Assembly: GCF_014212495.1 (NCBI RefSeq)
Contig: NZ_JACKZC010000002.1
Span: 1-64,000 of the forward strand
DNA: 64,000 bases
Source: Pontibacter sp. Tf4
GTDB lineage: Bacteria; Bacteroidota; Bacteroidia; Cytophagales; Hymenobacteraceae
Direction: 5' to 3'
Shown: positions 1 to 8,637 of the stretch, piece after piece
Layout: every line of letters begins with the position of its first letter
Position numbering within the stretch: the first letter of the stretch is position 1
Notes under the pieces: model-generated
The model's database searches: none
What the model was told of the DNA's origin: nothing
The model's input: only the letters and a program-made list of their open reading frames with translations
Position numbers and translations under genes: made by a program

Positions 1-302
1 CTCCTGCCGTATCGCTGCTTCCATCTACCCTGATCAAGTATGTGCCGTCTGCCCCGGTGGCCGCGGATGTGAACCTGAAAGTGCTCTACCGGGATTTCCT
101 CTGGGCCGGAGCCTCGTACCGCAAGCGCGATACGTTGGTGCTGCTCGGTGGTGTCAATATAAAAAAGCTGTGGCAGCTAAGTTACGCGTATGACGCGTCC
201 GCTTCCGAAGTAAGCCGCAACAGCAAAGGCAGCAGCGAGATCGTGCTGGGCATCCTGCTCAACAACAACGGCAAGGTCATCAACCCGTCACAGTTCTGGT
301 AA
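1..302 (+). CDS. PorP/SprF family type IX secretion membrane protein, C-terminal part
   Basis: The reading frame is open from the first bases of the window (first full codon at position 3) to a TAA at 300-302, so only the last ~100 residues are present. They align closely with the C-terminus of the complete PorP/SprF protein at 25643-26686: both have an AADVN/TADVN stretch, a LWAGASYR/LWLGGSYR strand, a (G/A)(V/I)NIK motif, and end in SQFW/SDFW. The family consists of outer-membrane barrel proteins that work with T9SS substrates carrying type B C-terminal domains; by analogy with the 21-26 kb pair, a CHU_C-type surface protein may lie just upstream of the window. A GTG at 42 is not the true start because homology continues upstream of it. 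Confidence 0.85.
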   Translation, partial: PAVSLLPSTLIKYVPSAPVAADVNLKVLYRDFLWAGASYRKRDTLVLLGGVNIKKLWQLSYAYDASASEVSRNSKGSSEIVLGILLNNNGKVINPSQFW

Positions 303-363
303 TGAAGTAAACAAAGCTACAGGCCACATTTAGTTTGTAGTTTATAGCAAATTAAAATTCTAA

Positions 364-1512
364 TTACTTCAGCTGACTGCTGAAAAGAAAGAAGCCAATT
401 TTAGCCTGTACCGGTTGCAGGTAAGGGGTCTTTTTATGTTCGTGCAACAGGTTGTACTGTACCAACGCATAGCCCTGAACATCCTTGTAAAAAGTGTATT
501 TATTTCCGATTCCAAGGGATAAACCCGGCACCCAGGTCTGGTGCATCTGTTCTACCTGGCCTGCTGTGTTAACAACCGGAACAGGCGTGCTCAGGTGATC
601 GTAATGGAGACGGCCAAAGAAGCCCTTGTATACATCGACATCGGTAAAGGCAAAGAGTCCGCCGACCTTATCTGCGCCGCTAACCCAGGGCTTTTCTTTG
701 ATACTGACACTGAACCGGTACTGAAAGCCGGCACCACTGGCCACTTTGTCTGTAAAGCGCCAGGCAGCATAAGGGCCGATGTCAATTATAAAACGTTCTT
801 GATTCCCAAACTGCCACAAGCTGCCAAGCACGACGCGCTCTTGCCATGGCTTGTTTTTCAAAGGGTTCAAGCCCAAAATGCCTCTGGGTAAGTCCTTAAC
901 ACTTTCTATTTTACTAAACCTTCCCTTGTAGCGGTTTAGCTCCTTGCGGGCTTGGTTTAGGGCGGCCTCGTGACCGGACATGTGATTGCCTGCCGCTTTT
1001 GCTGCCCGAGCTTTGGCAAGTCCTTGTAGCGGAGGGGGGAGACCAGTACCACCAGATAAGGCGTTAGGTGGAGCTAAAGCTTTGGAGCTATGGGCACTTA
1101 CGCTTTTGAGGGAATTTAGAGCGGCTGTGGCTTCTCCTGGTAAAGGTCTGCTGCCTAGGGTGGTGATCGCCTTTTTAATTTCTGCTTTCAGTTGTGCTTC
1201 AGCTTGGTTGAGTTGATCAAGTTGGAGCTGGTGCTGAGTAAAAGCATGCCTGAGGCTATCCTGTTTCTGCTTTAATATTTTTGGATCCTGATAGCGCTGT
1301 TTTAGACTATCGATAGCAGCATCGAACTTAACGGAATCCTGAAGTTCTATCCGTAAAGTTTGCAAACTATCCCGTTTTGCTTCCAACTGCTGTAAAAGGG
1401 CTTGTGCTTTTATGATACTTTCTCTGAGCTGATCAACTTCAGATTGTTGAGCTAAAGTGGAAGAGCTGAAGAGTAGCAGGAAAGAAATAATAGCAGCGAG
1501 TCTAAAGAGCAT
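364..1512 (-). CDS. Secreted coiled-coil protein with C-terminal barrel-like region, unknown function
   Basis: I do not recognise the family. The preferred start is the ATG at 1510-1512, which has AGGAA just upstream and begins a typical signal peptide (MLFRLAAIISFLLLF, cleavage near LAQ). A GTG 12 codons upstream is possible but would bury the signal peptide. Residues ~25-130 are a heptad-rich, Gln/Lys-rich probable coiled coil; a Pro/Gly/Ala linker follows; the last ~170 residues alternate aromatic and polar residues like outer-membrane beta strands. It converges with the PorP/SprF gene at 302, so it may belong to the same envelope locus, but that is inference. Confidence 0.6.
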   Translation of the reverse strand: MLFRLAAIISFLLLFSSSTLAQQSEVDQLRESIIKAQALLQQLEAKRDSLQTLRIELQDSVKFDAAIDSLKQRYQDPKILKQKQDSLRHAFTQHQLQLDQLNQAEAQLKAEIKKAITTLGSRPLPGEATAALNSLKSVSAHSSKALAPPNALSGGTGLPPPLQGLAKARAAKAAGNHMSGHEAALNQARKELNRYKGRFSKIESVKDLPRGILGLNPLKNKPWQERVVLGSLWQFGNQERFIIDIGPYAAWRFTDKVASGAGFQYRFSVSIKEKPWVSGADKVGGLFAFTDVDVYKGFFGRLHYDHLSTPVPVVNTAGQVEQMHQTWVPGLSLGIGNKYTFYKDVQGYALVQYNLLHEHKKTPYLQPVQAKIGFFLFSSQLK

Positions 1513-1778
1513 GGGATTCCTATTGATAGCAAGTTGTGGTTTAGGCACAATTAGTATTAAAAATAGTTAACTCTGATCAAACCGCAGTATTTATACTTAA
1601 TAAAAAATTTCTTTCAATAATATAAATGTAAACTGTCAACTTATATTAGGACGGGTGGTTGATTAATCTGTATCAAAAAACCTCCGTTTTATGAGATGAA
1701 ATGGCTAAGGCAGCATTAACTTCTTATCCTCCGATATTCTTTCTCAAATTGCCGTCTCACAAATCAAAACAAATTTGC

Positions 1779-1786
1779 TATATTTG
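1779..1786 (+). promoter_or_regulatory. Bacteroidota -7 element before the serine recombinase, inside a dyad
   Basis: TATATTTG matches the TAnnTTTG -7 consensus and lies 22 bp before the ATG at 1809. It overlaps the right half of an inverted repeat, CGTCTCA at 1753-1759 and TGAGACG at 1785-1791. A recombinase bound there could repress its own promoter. No good -33 element was found at the usual spacing. Confidence 0.45.
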
Positions 1787-1808
1787 AGACGAGTTACTGA
1801 GATAAATT

Positions 1809-2384
1809 ATGAAGATTGGCTACGCCCGGGTCTCGACCCAGGATCAAAAATTAGAATTGCAGCTAGACGCCCTTACCCAGTACGGATGCAACCAGATCTA
1901 CAAAGAAAAGAAATCCGGCAAAAGCAAAGAACGCCCGGAACTCGAGAAGTTGATCGGGCAGCTTCGTGCTGGCGATACGGTAGTAGTCTGGAAGCTGGAC
2001 CGGCTGGGCCGCTCGCTACGGGATTTGATTGACCTAGTTGCCGAGTTTCAGCAAAGGGGAGTGGACTTTGTCAGTTTGCAGGATGGTATCAACACGGCCA
2101 CGGCTACCGGCCGTTTTACCTTTAACATCTTTGCTTCCCTGGCTGAGTTTGAGCGGGAGATCATACGCGAACGAACCAAAGCCGGACTTGATGCCGCTAA
2201 AGCACGCGGCCGGAAAGGGGGAAGGCCACAAGGTTTATCTAAAGCTGCGATGGAGAAAGCTAAGTCAGCCCGCATCTTGTTTGATTCTGGTACCAAGACT
2301 GTAGAAGAAATAGCCAAGATTCTGCATATTTCTAGGGCGACTTGCTACCGATACCTTTCCCAGGTAGCTCCAGTTTTAGTTTAA
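1809..2384 (+). CDS. Serine recombinase, resolvase/invertase family
   Basis: A small serine recombinase of 191 aa. The catalytic Ser9 lies in YARVST at the N-terminus; the WKLDRLGRSLRDL segment (Arg residues that activate the scissile phosphate) and the long E-helix region FEREIIRERTKAGL are present; the C-terminus is a helix-turn-helix (TVEEIAKILHISRATCYRYL). The length is normal for Tn3-type resolvases and Hin/Pin invertases. Such enzymes resolve cointegrates or invert a neighbouring segment. No partner transposase or obvious pair of inverted crossover sites is visible nearby, so it is a free-standing copy. The 7-bp dyad upstream (1753-1791) is a plausible binding site. Confidence 0.9.
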   Translation: MKIGYARVSTQDQKLELQLDALTQYGCNQIYKEKKSGKSKERPELEKLIGQLRAGDTVVVWKLDRLGRSLRDLIDLVAEFQQRGVDFVSLQDGINTATATGRFTFNIFASLAEFEREIIRERTKAGLDAAKARGRKGGRPQGLSKAAMEKAKSARILFDSGTKTVEEIAKILHISRATCYRYLSQVAPVLV

Positions 2385-2421
2385 CTTAACCCTATACAAC
2401 TTATTTATAGAACACCAGTCG

Positions 2422-3051
2422 ATGCAAAATATCACGTTAATTAGTACAGTACATAAGGAAATTGGTAATTGCAATGCTGACGAATTGTTCAAGGTTATTG
2501 CAGAAATTAGCCCTGAAGTAATCTTCTTAGAAGCACTTGAATCTACTTATTCAGCGCATGATCAATTGTTGTTTTCCTCATTCGGAGTACATTCTAAGAA
2601 ACTAGAGATTCAGGCAATACAGAAATATTACCAAGAAAAGTCCTTTCAATATGTTCCTGTGCTTGATGATGGATTATCTGATGCTTTTGACAATAAATAC
2701 AATATAGTTTGTGACAGGGTTGAGCTACAAATACTGCTAGATAATTTCAATTCTTTAGCTGCAAGAGATGGATTTCAATTTCTAAATAGTGTTAAGGCCA
2801 TGGATCTTCAAGAAGAAATGAGAAGTTTAGAAAAAGGTCTTCTGAATGATAATCAAATACAAAGGGAAGCCGAAGATTACATCCATGGATATGAGGACTC
2901 CATGATTCATAACATTTACTCATACTGCAAAGACAATTTTTTCGATACAGCAATTTTCATGTGCGGCGTGGCGCACAGGAAATCTTTAATCAATAAGATC
3001 ACAGATTATAATACCCATGAAGGAATAAATGTGAATTGGATATACTATTAG
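2422..3051 (+). CDS. TraB/TIKI-like hypothetical protein
   Basis: A 209-aa soluble protein without signal peptide. The N-terminus reads ISTVHKEIG, then an acidic helix and PEVIFLEAL; near the C-terminus is FMCGVAHRKSLI. This pattern (Gly/Ser-x-x-His, then PDxVxxE, then a late G-x-x-H) resembles the TraB/PrgY/TIKI/GumN fold, some members of which are metal-dependent peptidases. The assignment rests on these motifs only and the sequence is otherwise unfamiliar. It is AT-richer than the recombinase in front of it, suggesting separate origin. An imperfect hairpin follows at ~3065-3105. Confidence 0.4.
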   Translation: MQNITLISTVHKEIGNCNADELFKVIAEISPEVIFLEALESTYSAHDQLLFSSFGVHSKKLEIQAIQKYYQEKSFQYVPVLDDGLSDAFDNKYNIVCDRVELQILLDNFNSLAARDGFQFLNSVKAMDLQEEMRSLEKGLLNDNQIQREAEDYIHGYEDSMIHNIYSYCKDNFFDTAIFMCGVAHRKSLINKITDYNTHEGINVNWIYY

Positions 3052-3251
3052 CAAAAAGGCTGCGCACAACGGAGGCTGTTATGCTATGGTCATCATACAG
3101 CGTTGTAATTACTAGTTTCGTATTGGCCTCAGTGTAAAGGCTTAACTGTTATGTTTTATTTTGAAATTCATCTCACAAACCCCTTGTTTTTTTAAGACAC
3201 TACAACTTTTAATTAACCTTTATCGTCTGATTTTACAACAGCACACACCCT

Positions 3252-3459
3252 GTACACATTACTAACTGGGAAAGTAGATTTGCCGAACAGGAGTTAGTCA
3301 AAACAGAGGAACGACTTATCTCGTCAAATCCGGTCAGCTTCAGAACGGTATGCACTCTTACTAAAAACGAATTCTAATCTTTTACAGAGAGTACCCCTAA
3401 GTTATATCGCTTCCTACTTAGGCATCACCCAGGTCAGCTTGAGCAGGATAACGGTATAA
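3252..3459 (+). pseudogene. Frameshifted C-terminal remnant of a Crp/Fnr-family regulator
   Basis: Translating from 3252 gives VHITNWESRFAEQELVKTEE and then RLIS; a +1 shift then restores RQIRSASERYALL and IASYLGITQVSLSRITV before a stop at 3457-3459. Both pieces match the C-terminal third of the intact Crp-like regulator at 8010-8573 (IANWGRRLAEQELIKTEERLIS, then RQVRTASERYGQL and IASYLGITRNSLSRI). The N-terminal cyclic-nucleotide-binding domain is gone. The remnant sits directly before an intact SMR exporter, just where a regulator would be expected. Confidence 0.85.
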
Positions 3460-3538
3460 ATCCGGTAAGCAGTTGCTTTTTATCATTTGTTAAATTTTAA
3501 TCGAGTTCAGTTCCTGACTTTTGTAAAAAACGAAAGGA

Positions 3539-3865
3539 ATGAACTGGATTATCTTGATTATCGCTGGGCTGTTTGAAATAGCTTTTGCTTCTTGCCTGGG
3601 TAAAGCAAAAGAAACAACAGGAAGTGAGATGTACGGGTGGTATGGTGGTTTTTTACTCTCCCTGACTATTAGTATGCTACTCTTGATGAAAGCCACGCAA
3701 AGTCTGCCGATCGGAACTGCTTATGCTGTCTGGACGGGTATTGGAGCTGTTGGCACTGTAGTGATTGGTATTGTGGTATTTAAAGATCCTGTAACCTTCT
3801 GGCGTATTTTCTTCATTGTCACCCTTATCGGCTCCATCATTGGGCTAAAATCTGTTTCACATTAA
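3539..3865 (+). CDS. sugE: SMR family small multidrug/guanidinium exporter, SugE/Gdx-like
   Basis: A four-helix inner-membrane transporter of 108 aa, normal for the family. The essential membrane Glu is E13 in AGLFEIAFA, and the signature TQSLPIGTAYAVWTGIGAVG follows. The IGTAYAVWTGIGAVGT block and the GLKSVSH end fit the SugE/Gdx branch (guanidinium or quaternary ammonium export) better than EmrE, but the substrate is inferred. The gene follows a decayed Crp-type regulator. A second locus at 8010-8676 has the regulator intact and only the first 12 codons of an SMR gene left, so this exporter may be the surviving half of a duplicated pair. Confidence 0.85.
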   Translation: MNWIILIIAGLFEIAFASCLGKAKETTGSEMYGWYGGFLLSLTISMLLLMKATQSLPIGTAYAVWTGIGAVGTVVIGIVVFKDPVTFWRIFFIVTLIGSIIGLKSVSH

Positions 3866-4041
3866 ATCTTCAATGACTTTGCTACATCACTTCTTAAGCG
3901 AATTAGCTAGGCCTAAGTCTTCCCTTTATAGCTGATGTAGTAATGTATGCCAGTTTACTATACCACTTCTGAGATCAGGTAAAACTCTTTTAAAAAAAGA
4001 GGTATCCGTTTGTCGTGCCTGGTCACTAAAAGCTTAACTAT

Positions 4042-5388
4042 ATGCTCGATCCTACTACCCTTACCTTGAATATACCTCATACTACAAAGCCGCGTGTTGT
4101 AATCATCGGTGGTGGCTTTGGGGGATTAAACCTGGCAAAAAATTTAAAAGGCAAAGACTTTCAGGTGGTACTACTAGATCGGCAGAACTACCATGGTTTC
4201 TGGCCACTGCTCTACCAGGTAGCTACTGCCGGTCTAGAACCAGACGCGATAGCCGAGCCATTGCGCAAAATGTTTGGCAGCGATAAGTTTGAAGACTTTT
4301 ACTTCCGGTTGGTAAAAGTAAATGGTGTAAATACTGCTGAGAAAACGGTACATACCATCATTGGGGATTTAGCTTACGATTACTTAGTTATAGCTACTGG
4401 TACCAAATCGAATTACTTTGGCAATGAGCAGATAAAGAAGAATGCTTTCCCGCTCAAGCAGATTCCGCATGCTCTAAACTTGCGTAGCCAGTTGTTACAG
4501 TGTTTTGAACAGGCCAGCATGACACAAGATCCAGTACTACAGCAAAGTTTGCTAAACTTTGTTATTGTAGGTGGAGGCCCAACGGGCGTAGAAACTGCGG
4601 GGGCACTGGCCGAAATGCGCAAACACATCCTACCTTCAGATTACCCGGGTGTAGATTTTAGTAAAATGAACATTTACTTAATCGAAGGTATGGATCGGGT
4701 ATTGCCACCTATGTCGCCGCAGTCTAGCGCTAAAACACTAAAGTACCTGCAGGAACTTAGCATTCATGTGAAACTGAACATGCTGGTAGAAACCTATGAC
4801 GGCCAAGTGGCAAAGCTGAAAGGCGGTCAGCTAATCAAGACACAAACATTGGTATGGGCGGCTGGCGTGCAAGGAGCCTTGATAGAAGGATTTCCAACCA
4901 AAACGATCGAACGTGGGCGTATTCTGGTAAACCCTTACAACCAAGTTATGGATTTTGACAACATCTTTGCCATTGGCGACATTGCCCTGATGAAAACAGA
5001 GAAGTGGCCAAATGGACATCCGGGTGTGGCGCAGCCAGCTATACAGCAGGGAAAACTGCTGGCTAAAAACCTACATCGTCTGGTTACAGGACAGAACCTG
5101 GAGCCTTTTACATACCATGACAAGGGTTCGCTGGCTATCATTGGACGGAATAGGGCAGTGGCAGATTTATCAAAGAAAATGCAGGTAGGAGGATTTCTTG
5201 CCTGGGTGATTTGGTTGCTGGTGCACCTTATGTACCTGATTGGTTTTCGTAATAAGCTGGTGGTGCTGAGCAACTGGGTCTATAAGTTCTTTACCTACCA
5301 AAGCGGAACACGCCTTATTATTCGGCCCTTTGTCAGGAAGGGTGATCTAGTGAAGCGAAGATTTCTTAGTAAGTATGAAACTGAATAA
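4042..5388 (+). CDS. ndh: Type II NADH:quinone oxidoreductase (NDH-2)
   Basis: Non-proton-pumping NADH dehydrogenase passing electrons from NADH via FAD to the membrane quinone. The FAD-binding motif VVIIGGGFGGL lies near residue 20 and the NAD-binding motif FVIVGGGPTGVETAG near residue 173; FAIGDIA (second FAD contact) and the quinone-site PAIQQG are also visible. The last ~80 residues include a hydrophobic helix (AWVIWLLVHLMYLIG) that anchors the protein to the inner membrane. At 448 aa it has the usual length. It is monocistronic, ending in a bidirectional hairpin at 5418-5450. Confidence 0.93.
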   Translation: MLDPTTLTLNIPHTTKPRVVIIGGGFGGLNLAKNLKGKDFQVVLLDRQNYHGFWPLLYQVATAGLEPDAIAEPLRKMFGSDKFEDFYFRLVKVNGVNTAEKTVHTIIGDLAYDYLVIATGTKSNYFGNEQIKKNAFPLKQIPHALNLRSQLLQCFEQASMTQDPVLQQSLLNFVIVGGGPTGVETAGALAEMRKHILPSDYPGVDFSKMNIYLIEGMDRVLPPMSPQSSAKTLKYLQELSIHVKLNMLVETYDGQVAKLKGGQLIKTQTLVWAAGVQGALIEGFPTKTIERGRILVNPYNQVMDFDNIFAIGDIALMKTEKWPNGHPGVAQPAIQQGKLLAKNLHRLVTGQNLEPFTYHDKGSLAIIGRNRAVADLSKKMQVGGFLAWVIWLLVHLMYLIGFRNKLVVLSNWVYKFFTYQSGTRLIIRPFVRKGDLVKRRFLSKYETE

Positions 5389-5417
5389 ATGAGGATAATA
5401 CAGCGACCTAAGGGTGC

Positions 5418-5450
5418 ATAAATAGGACGTTTCAAGAATGTCCTATTTAT
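5418..5450. terminator. Bidirectional hairpin between ndh and the LysR gene
   Basis: Perfect 11-bp arms, ATAAATAGGAC at 5418-5428 and GTCCTATTTAT at 5440-5450, with an 11-nt loop, between two convergent genes. The A/T-rich arm ends supply a short U-tract in either direction. Confidence 0.6.
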
Positions 5451-5488
5451 GAAAACACATCCGATCTTCTTTAGTCAGATTTACAAAT

Positions 5489-6382
5489 TTAGCTCCCCTT
5501 CGTCAGATAATTGCTGGCAATATCTATGACCTGCTGCAATATGTTCTTTAGTACCGGGCTGTTATCGTGCTTTCTCCATACTACATAAAGGTGTATACTA
5601 TATGGAAGAGGTATAAAACGCACGTTAGGCAGTGCACTTAAAGAGTAGGATAAAGGCAGTATGGAGACCCCAAGCCCTTTTGAAATTAGTCCAAGTATCA
5701 TTCCCCCAAAATCAGTTTCAACGTGCACGTTGGGAGTAAATTGGTGCTCTTCAAATATCTGTCGAAGAGTTGCGGTATAGACTGAGTTATGCGCTAGGTT
5801 GGGTAGGATAAATTTCTCGTACTTTAAATCCTGAAGTTTAGTAAAGTTATGCTCATTGAGGTGGTAGTCAGATGGTACAACAAGAGCAAACGATTCTGAG
5901 TAAAGGCAAGCGGTTTGCAAAGCGTCGTTCTCAGCAGGTTCTCTTCTGAGTGCCAGGTCCATCTGGTAATTGAGTAAAAGCTGCTCGAAGCTGGTATCAG
6001 TAGGCTCCACTAACTCCACCTTTAGTTCGGGCAGCGCTTGAGAAATATTGGTGATTAAATCTGGTATAAAACCATACACAATAGAACCAGGATAACCTAT
6101 TTTCACATAACCGAATGCTCCTTCATGAATTTTTTTTGCCTGTAAGTGAATACGGTTGATCGTATCCAACAGGGGTATCCATTGGTCTCTTAGGTATACG
6201 CCAGCTTCGGTTAATTTTACACTTCGCTTGCTTCTTTTAAAAAGCTGAACACCTAGTTCTTCCTCCAACGCTTTAATCTGCCTGCTGAGAGCTGACTGGG
6301 TTATAAACATGCGTTCTGCTGTTTTCCAGAAGTGCAGTTCCTGCGCCAGCGCGAGAAAATATTTTATCTGTTGAATCTCCAT
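5489..6382 (-). CDS. LysR family transcriptional regulator
   Basis: The 297-aa protein has the classic layout. A winged HTH spans residues 1-60 (IKYFLALAQELHFWKTAERM, then ITQSALSRQIKALEEELG), and an effector-binding domain starts near residue 90 (YVKIGYPGSIVYGFIPD). The effector is unknown. It diverges from a small membrane-protein gene at 6481, and LysR regulators commonly control the divergent gene. An A/T-rich interrupted dyad (TTGCAAT at 6454-6460, ATTACGCAA at 6473-6481) lies in the shared intergenic region and is a possible operator. Confidence 0.9.
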   Translation of the reverse strand: MEIQQIKYFLALAQELHFWKTAERMFITQSALSRQIKALEEELGVQLFKRSKRSVKLTEAGVYLRDQWIPLLDTINRIHLQAKKIHEGAFGYVKIGYPGSIVYGFIPDLITNISQALPELKVELVEPTDTSFEQLLLNYQMDLALRREPAENDALQTACLYSESFALVVPSDYHLNEHNFTKLQDLKYEKFILPNLAHNSVYTATLRQIFEEHQFTPNVHVETDFGGMILGLISKGLGVSILPLSYSLSALPNVRFIPLPYSIHLYVVWRKHDNSPVLKNILQQVIDIASNYLTKGS

Positions 6383-6480
6383 TTACACTGATTCATTTTT
6401 TGCATTAGTTAAGCCAAACATAGCATTTTTATACACATAGAAACGCAGTTATTTTGCAATAAATAATAATCTATTACGCA

Positions 6481-6732
6481 ATGGTATCAATACGTCGGTA
6501 CATGGGGGAAACGGTAGGTTGGGTTAGTGCAGTGATTTCCCTTTCAGCCTTCACGCTGAATAGTATGGGCTTCATTAGTGGGCAGTCAGTCGCATATTTA
6601 GTAATGAATATCATAGCTTGTTTTTTAATGATGCTATACGCCCTATCCAAGAAAGCGCATGCGAGCTGGGTGCTTAACAGCATCTTTATGGGAGTGGCTG
6701 TAATTGCATTAATCAAGTCTTTTCTCACCTAA
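6481..6732 (+). CDS. Small membrane protein, CBU_0592-like
   Basis: 83 aa with three predicted membrane helices: TVGWVSAVISLSAFTLNSMG, the stretch around YLVMNIIACFLMMLYAL, and LNSIFMGVAVIALIKSFL. The pattern (GW..a.i.l.a...ns.g, then lvmNi.ac..m..yal, then a.vlns.f) resembles the CBU_0592-like domain, a family of unknown role. The ATG at 6481 overlaps the candidate LysR operator, so the ATG at 6502 (MGETVGW) could be the true start. It is probably controlled by the divergent LysR regulator. Confidence 0.6.
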   Translation: MVSIRRYMGETVGWVSAVISLSAFTLNSMGFISGQSVAYLVMNIIACFLMMLYALSKKAHASWVLNSIFMGVAVIALIKSFLT

Positions 6733-6951
6733 TACATAAGAAAAGGAATTGTAGTGTATTAGTCATTACAGGCTTTTTTAGTCACCTCCTTTGACTTCCA
6801 GATAATGAGGGAGATAGGAGACAAACAATAATAGCTTGTTACTGCATTATTCGACATAACTTCAGGGTAGGCAGTGTACTAAATGGTTACCATAACCTCA
6901 AAGCCACTGAGGTCGTGATGACCTATTATAGAACCATTTTTTCATATAACA

Positions 6952-7407
6952 ATGAGTATAAAGATTAGAAAAGCAGTTGAAGATGATAGTGTAAAGGTTT
7001 GGCCCTTAATGAAAGAGTTAGCCATTTTTGAAAAATATATCGACTCTTTTGCCATCACACCAGAAATCGTACGTGAAAGTGGATTTCATAAAAACCCGCC
7101 TGATTTTTATTGTATAGTTGCAGAAGATGATGACAAAATTGTAGGCATGTTGGTGTATTATTTTCTGCCCTATACTGCTCAAAATAGACCTGCTATTTAT
7201 ATGAAAGAACTCTATGTTGATGCACTCTACAGAGGGCAAAAGATAGGAGAGCAATTAATGCATGCTTTGCGGGAAGAAGCTAAACAAAAGAATTGCGGGC
7301 AGATTAAATGGACTGTTGCCCCCTGGAATAAGGCAGGCATCAAGTTTTATGAAAGATTAGGGGCGAATGAAAATCGGGATTGGCTAAACTACGAATGGAA
7401 CATATAA
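6952..7407 (+). CDS. GNAT N-acetyltransferase, SSAT-like
   Basis: 151 aa with the GNAT fold: an N-terminal IRKAVEDD strand-loop, the strand and acetyl-CoA loop around YMKELYVDALYRGQKIGEQL (Arg/Gln-x-x-Gly-x-Gly/Ala type), and a C-terminal WNKAGIKFYERLGA. The FYERLGA and KWTVAPWN segments resemble diamine/spermidine acetyltransferases, but the substrate is inferred. It lies 30 bp upstream of a second GNAT gene in the same direction; the two are probably cotranscribed. Confidence 0.85.
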   Translation: MSIKIRKAVEDDSVKVWPLMKELAIFEKYIDSFAITPEIVRESGFHKNPPDFYCIVAEDDDKIVGMLVYYFLPYTAQNRPAIYMKELYVDALYRGQKIGEQLMHALREEAKQKNCGQIKWTVAPWNKAGIKFYERLGANENRDWLNYEWNI

Positions 7408-7437
7408 TTTTCAGGTATTACATTAACAGGTAGAGCA

Positions 7438-7965
7438 ATGGAAGTAATCAATATAAAGAAAGCAACTATAGACGACATTAACCAATTACAAAAGATTGGT
7501 AGGCAGACATTTTCTGAAACATTTTCAGCCGGTAATTCTGAGGAGAACATGGCTAAGTATTTGGAAGAAGGATTCTCTTTAGAAAAGTTAACGACTGAAC
7601 TTAATGATCCAGGCTCAGAATTTTATTTTGCTTTGCTTAACAAGGATGTAATTGGGTATCTGAAGCTGAACTTCGGGCAATCGCAAACGGAGCTGAAAGA
7701 CAACAAAGCACTAGAGATTGAGCGAATCTATGTCTTAAAAGAATTCCATGGAAAAAAGGTAGGTCAACTGCTTTATGAGAAAGCGCTTGAGATTGCAAGG
7801 CAGAAACAAGTAGACTACGTTTGGTTAGGAGTATGGGAAGAAAACCCAAGAGCAATTAACTTTTATAAAAAGAATGGCTTTGTAGAGTTTGACAAACACA
7901 TCTTCAAACTAGGTGATGACGAGCAAACAGACATTATGATGAAGCTAAATCTGATCGAAAAATAA
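7438..7965 (+). CDS. GNAT N-acetyltransferase, PaiA-like
   Basis: 175 aa. GNAT motif A is EIERIYVLKEFHGKKVGQLL, and the C-terminal WLGVWEENPRAINFYKKNGF is characteristic of the family. The WLGVWE and RAINFYKK segments resemble PaiA-type polyamine acetyltransferases. It follows another GNAT gene by 30 bp and precedes a Crp-type regulator by 44 bp in the same direction. The AT-rich, small-gene setting is typical of accessory DNA. Confidence 0.85.
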   Translation: MEVINIKKATIDDINQLQKIGRQTFSETFSAGNSEENMAKYLEEGFSLEKLTTELNDPGSEFYFALLNKDVIGYLKLNFGQSQTELKDNKALEIERIYVLKEFHGKKVGQLLYEKALEIARQKQVDYVWLGVWEENPRAINFYKKNGFVEFDKHIFKLGDDEQTDIMMKLNLIEK

Positions 7966-8009
7966 GAAGATAGCTGTTGGCAAAGCTGGCATATAATACA
8001 GCGTATTGA

Positions 8010-8573
8010 ATGAGTATAGACCAGATTATTGATAATATTTACCTGCTTCCTGATGCTTCAAAATCAATTCTTAAAGATAGCTTCGAAGAAGTCAGGTATC
8101 CTAAAGGCCACATTTTGTTGAGGGCCGATAAGATAGAGCCAAATTTATACTTCATTCATAAAGGGATCGCTCGTGCATTTGCCTACTCAGGGGAAGCCGA
8201 AATTACTTTTTGGTTTGGAAGAGAAGGAGATACCGTCCTTTCCATGAAAAGCTATGTTGAAAATCATAAAGGATATGAAAACATAGAATTGTTAGAGGAT
8301 TGCATTTTATTTGAATTAAATGCTGCACACCTTCAAAAGCTCTTTCTTGTGGACTTGCATATAGCTAACTGGGGACGGAGATTGGCAGAGCAAGAACTAA
8401 TAAAGACCGAGGAACGACTCATATCCCGGCAAGTCCGAACTGCCTCAGAACGATATGGACAATTGATTAACGATAATCCGGACTTAATTCAAAGAGTTCA
8501 GTTAGTCCACATCGCTTCCTACCTAGGTATAACTAGAAATAGCCTAAGTAGGATTAGAGCCGAAATCAGGTAA
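8010..8573 (+). CDS. Crp/Fnr family transcriptional regulator
   Basis: 187 aa. The N-terminal beta-roll cyclic-nucleotide-binding-like domain covers ~residues 20-110 (FEEVRYPKGHILLRADK, ITFWFGREGDTVLSM), followed by a dimerisation helix and a C-terminal HTH (VHIASYLGITRNSLSRIRAEI). The effector is unknown. In Bacteroidota such regulators often sit next to small exporters. Here the next 100 bp hold only the first 12 codons of an SMR gene (8638-8676), while a decayed copy of this regulator lies before the intact SMR gene at 3539. Confidence 0.9.
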   Translation: MSIDQIIDNIYLLPDASKSILKDSFEEVRYPKGHILLRADKIEPNLYFIHKGIARAFAYSGEAEITFWFGREGDTVLSMKSYVENHKGYENIELLEDCILFELNAAHLQKLFLVDLHIANWGRRLAEQELIKTEERLISRQVRTASERYGQLINDNPDLIQRVQLVHIASYLGITRNSLSRIRAEIR

Positions 8574-8637
8574 TATCCTTTTTTAACATTTGGTAAATTC
8601 ATTTTCAGCCTGATTCCAGACCTTTGGTAAAAGAGGT

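Noticed and set aside
3060..8009. Integron cassette array with attC sites
   Set aside because: Imperfect hairpins with a bulge occur at 3065-3105 and near 7975-8005, and single small genes follow each other, but the RYYYAAC/GTTRRRY core consensus does not fit and no integron integrase is visible.
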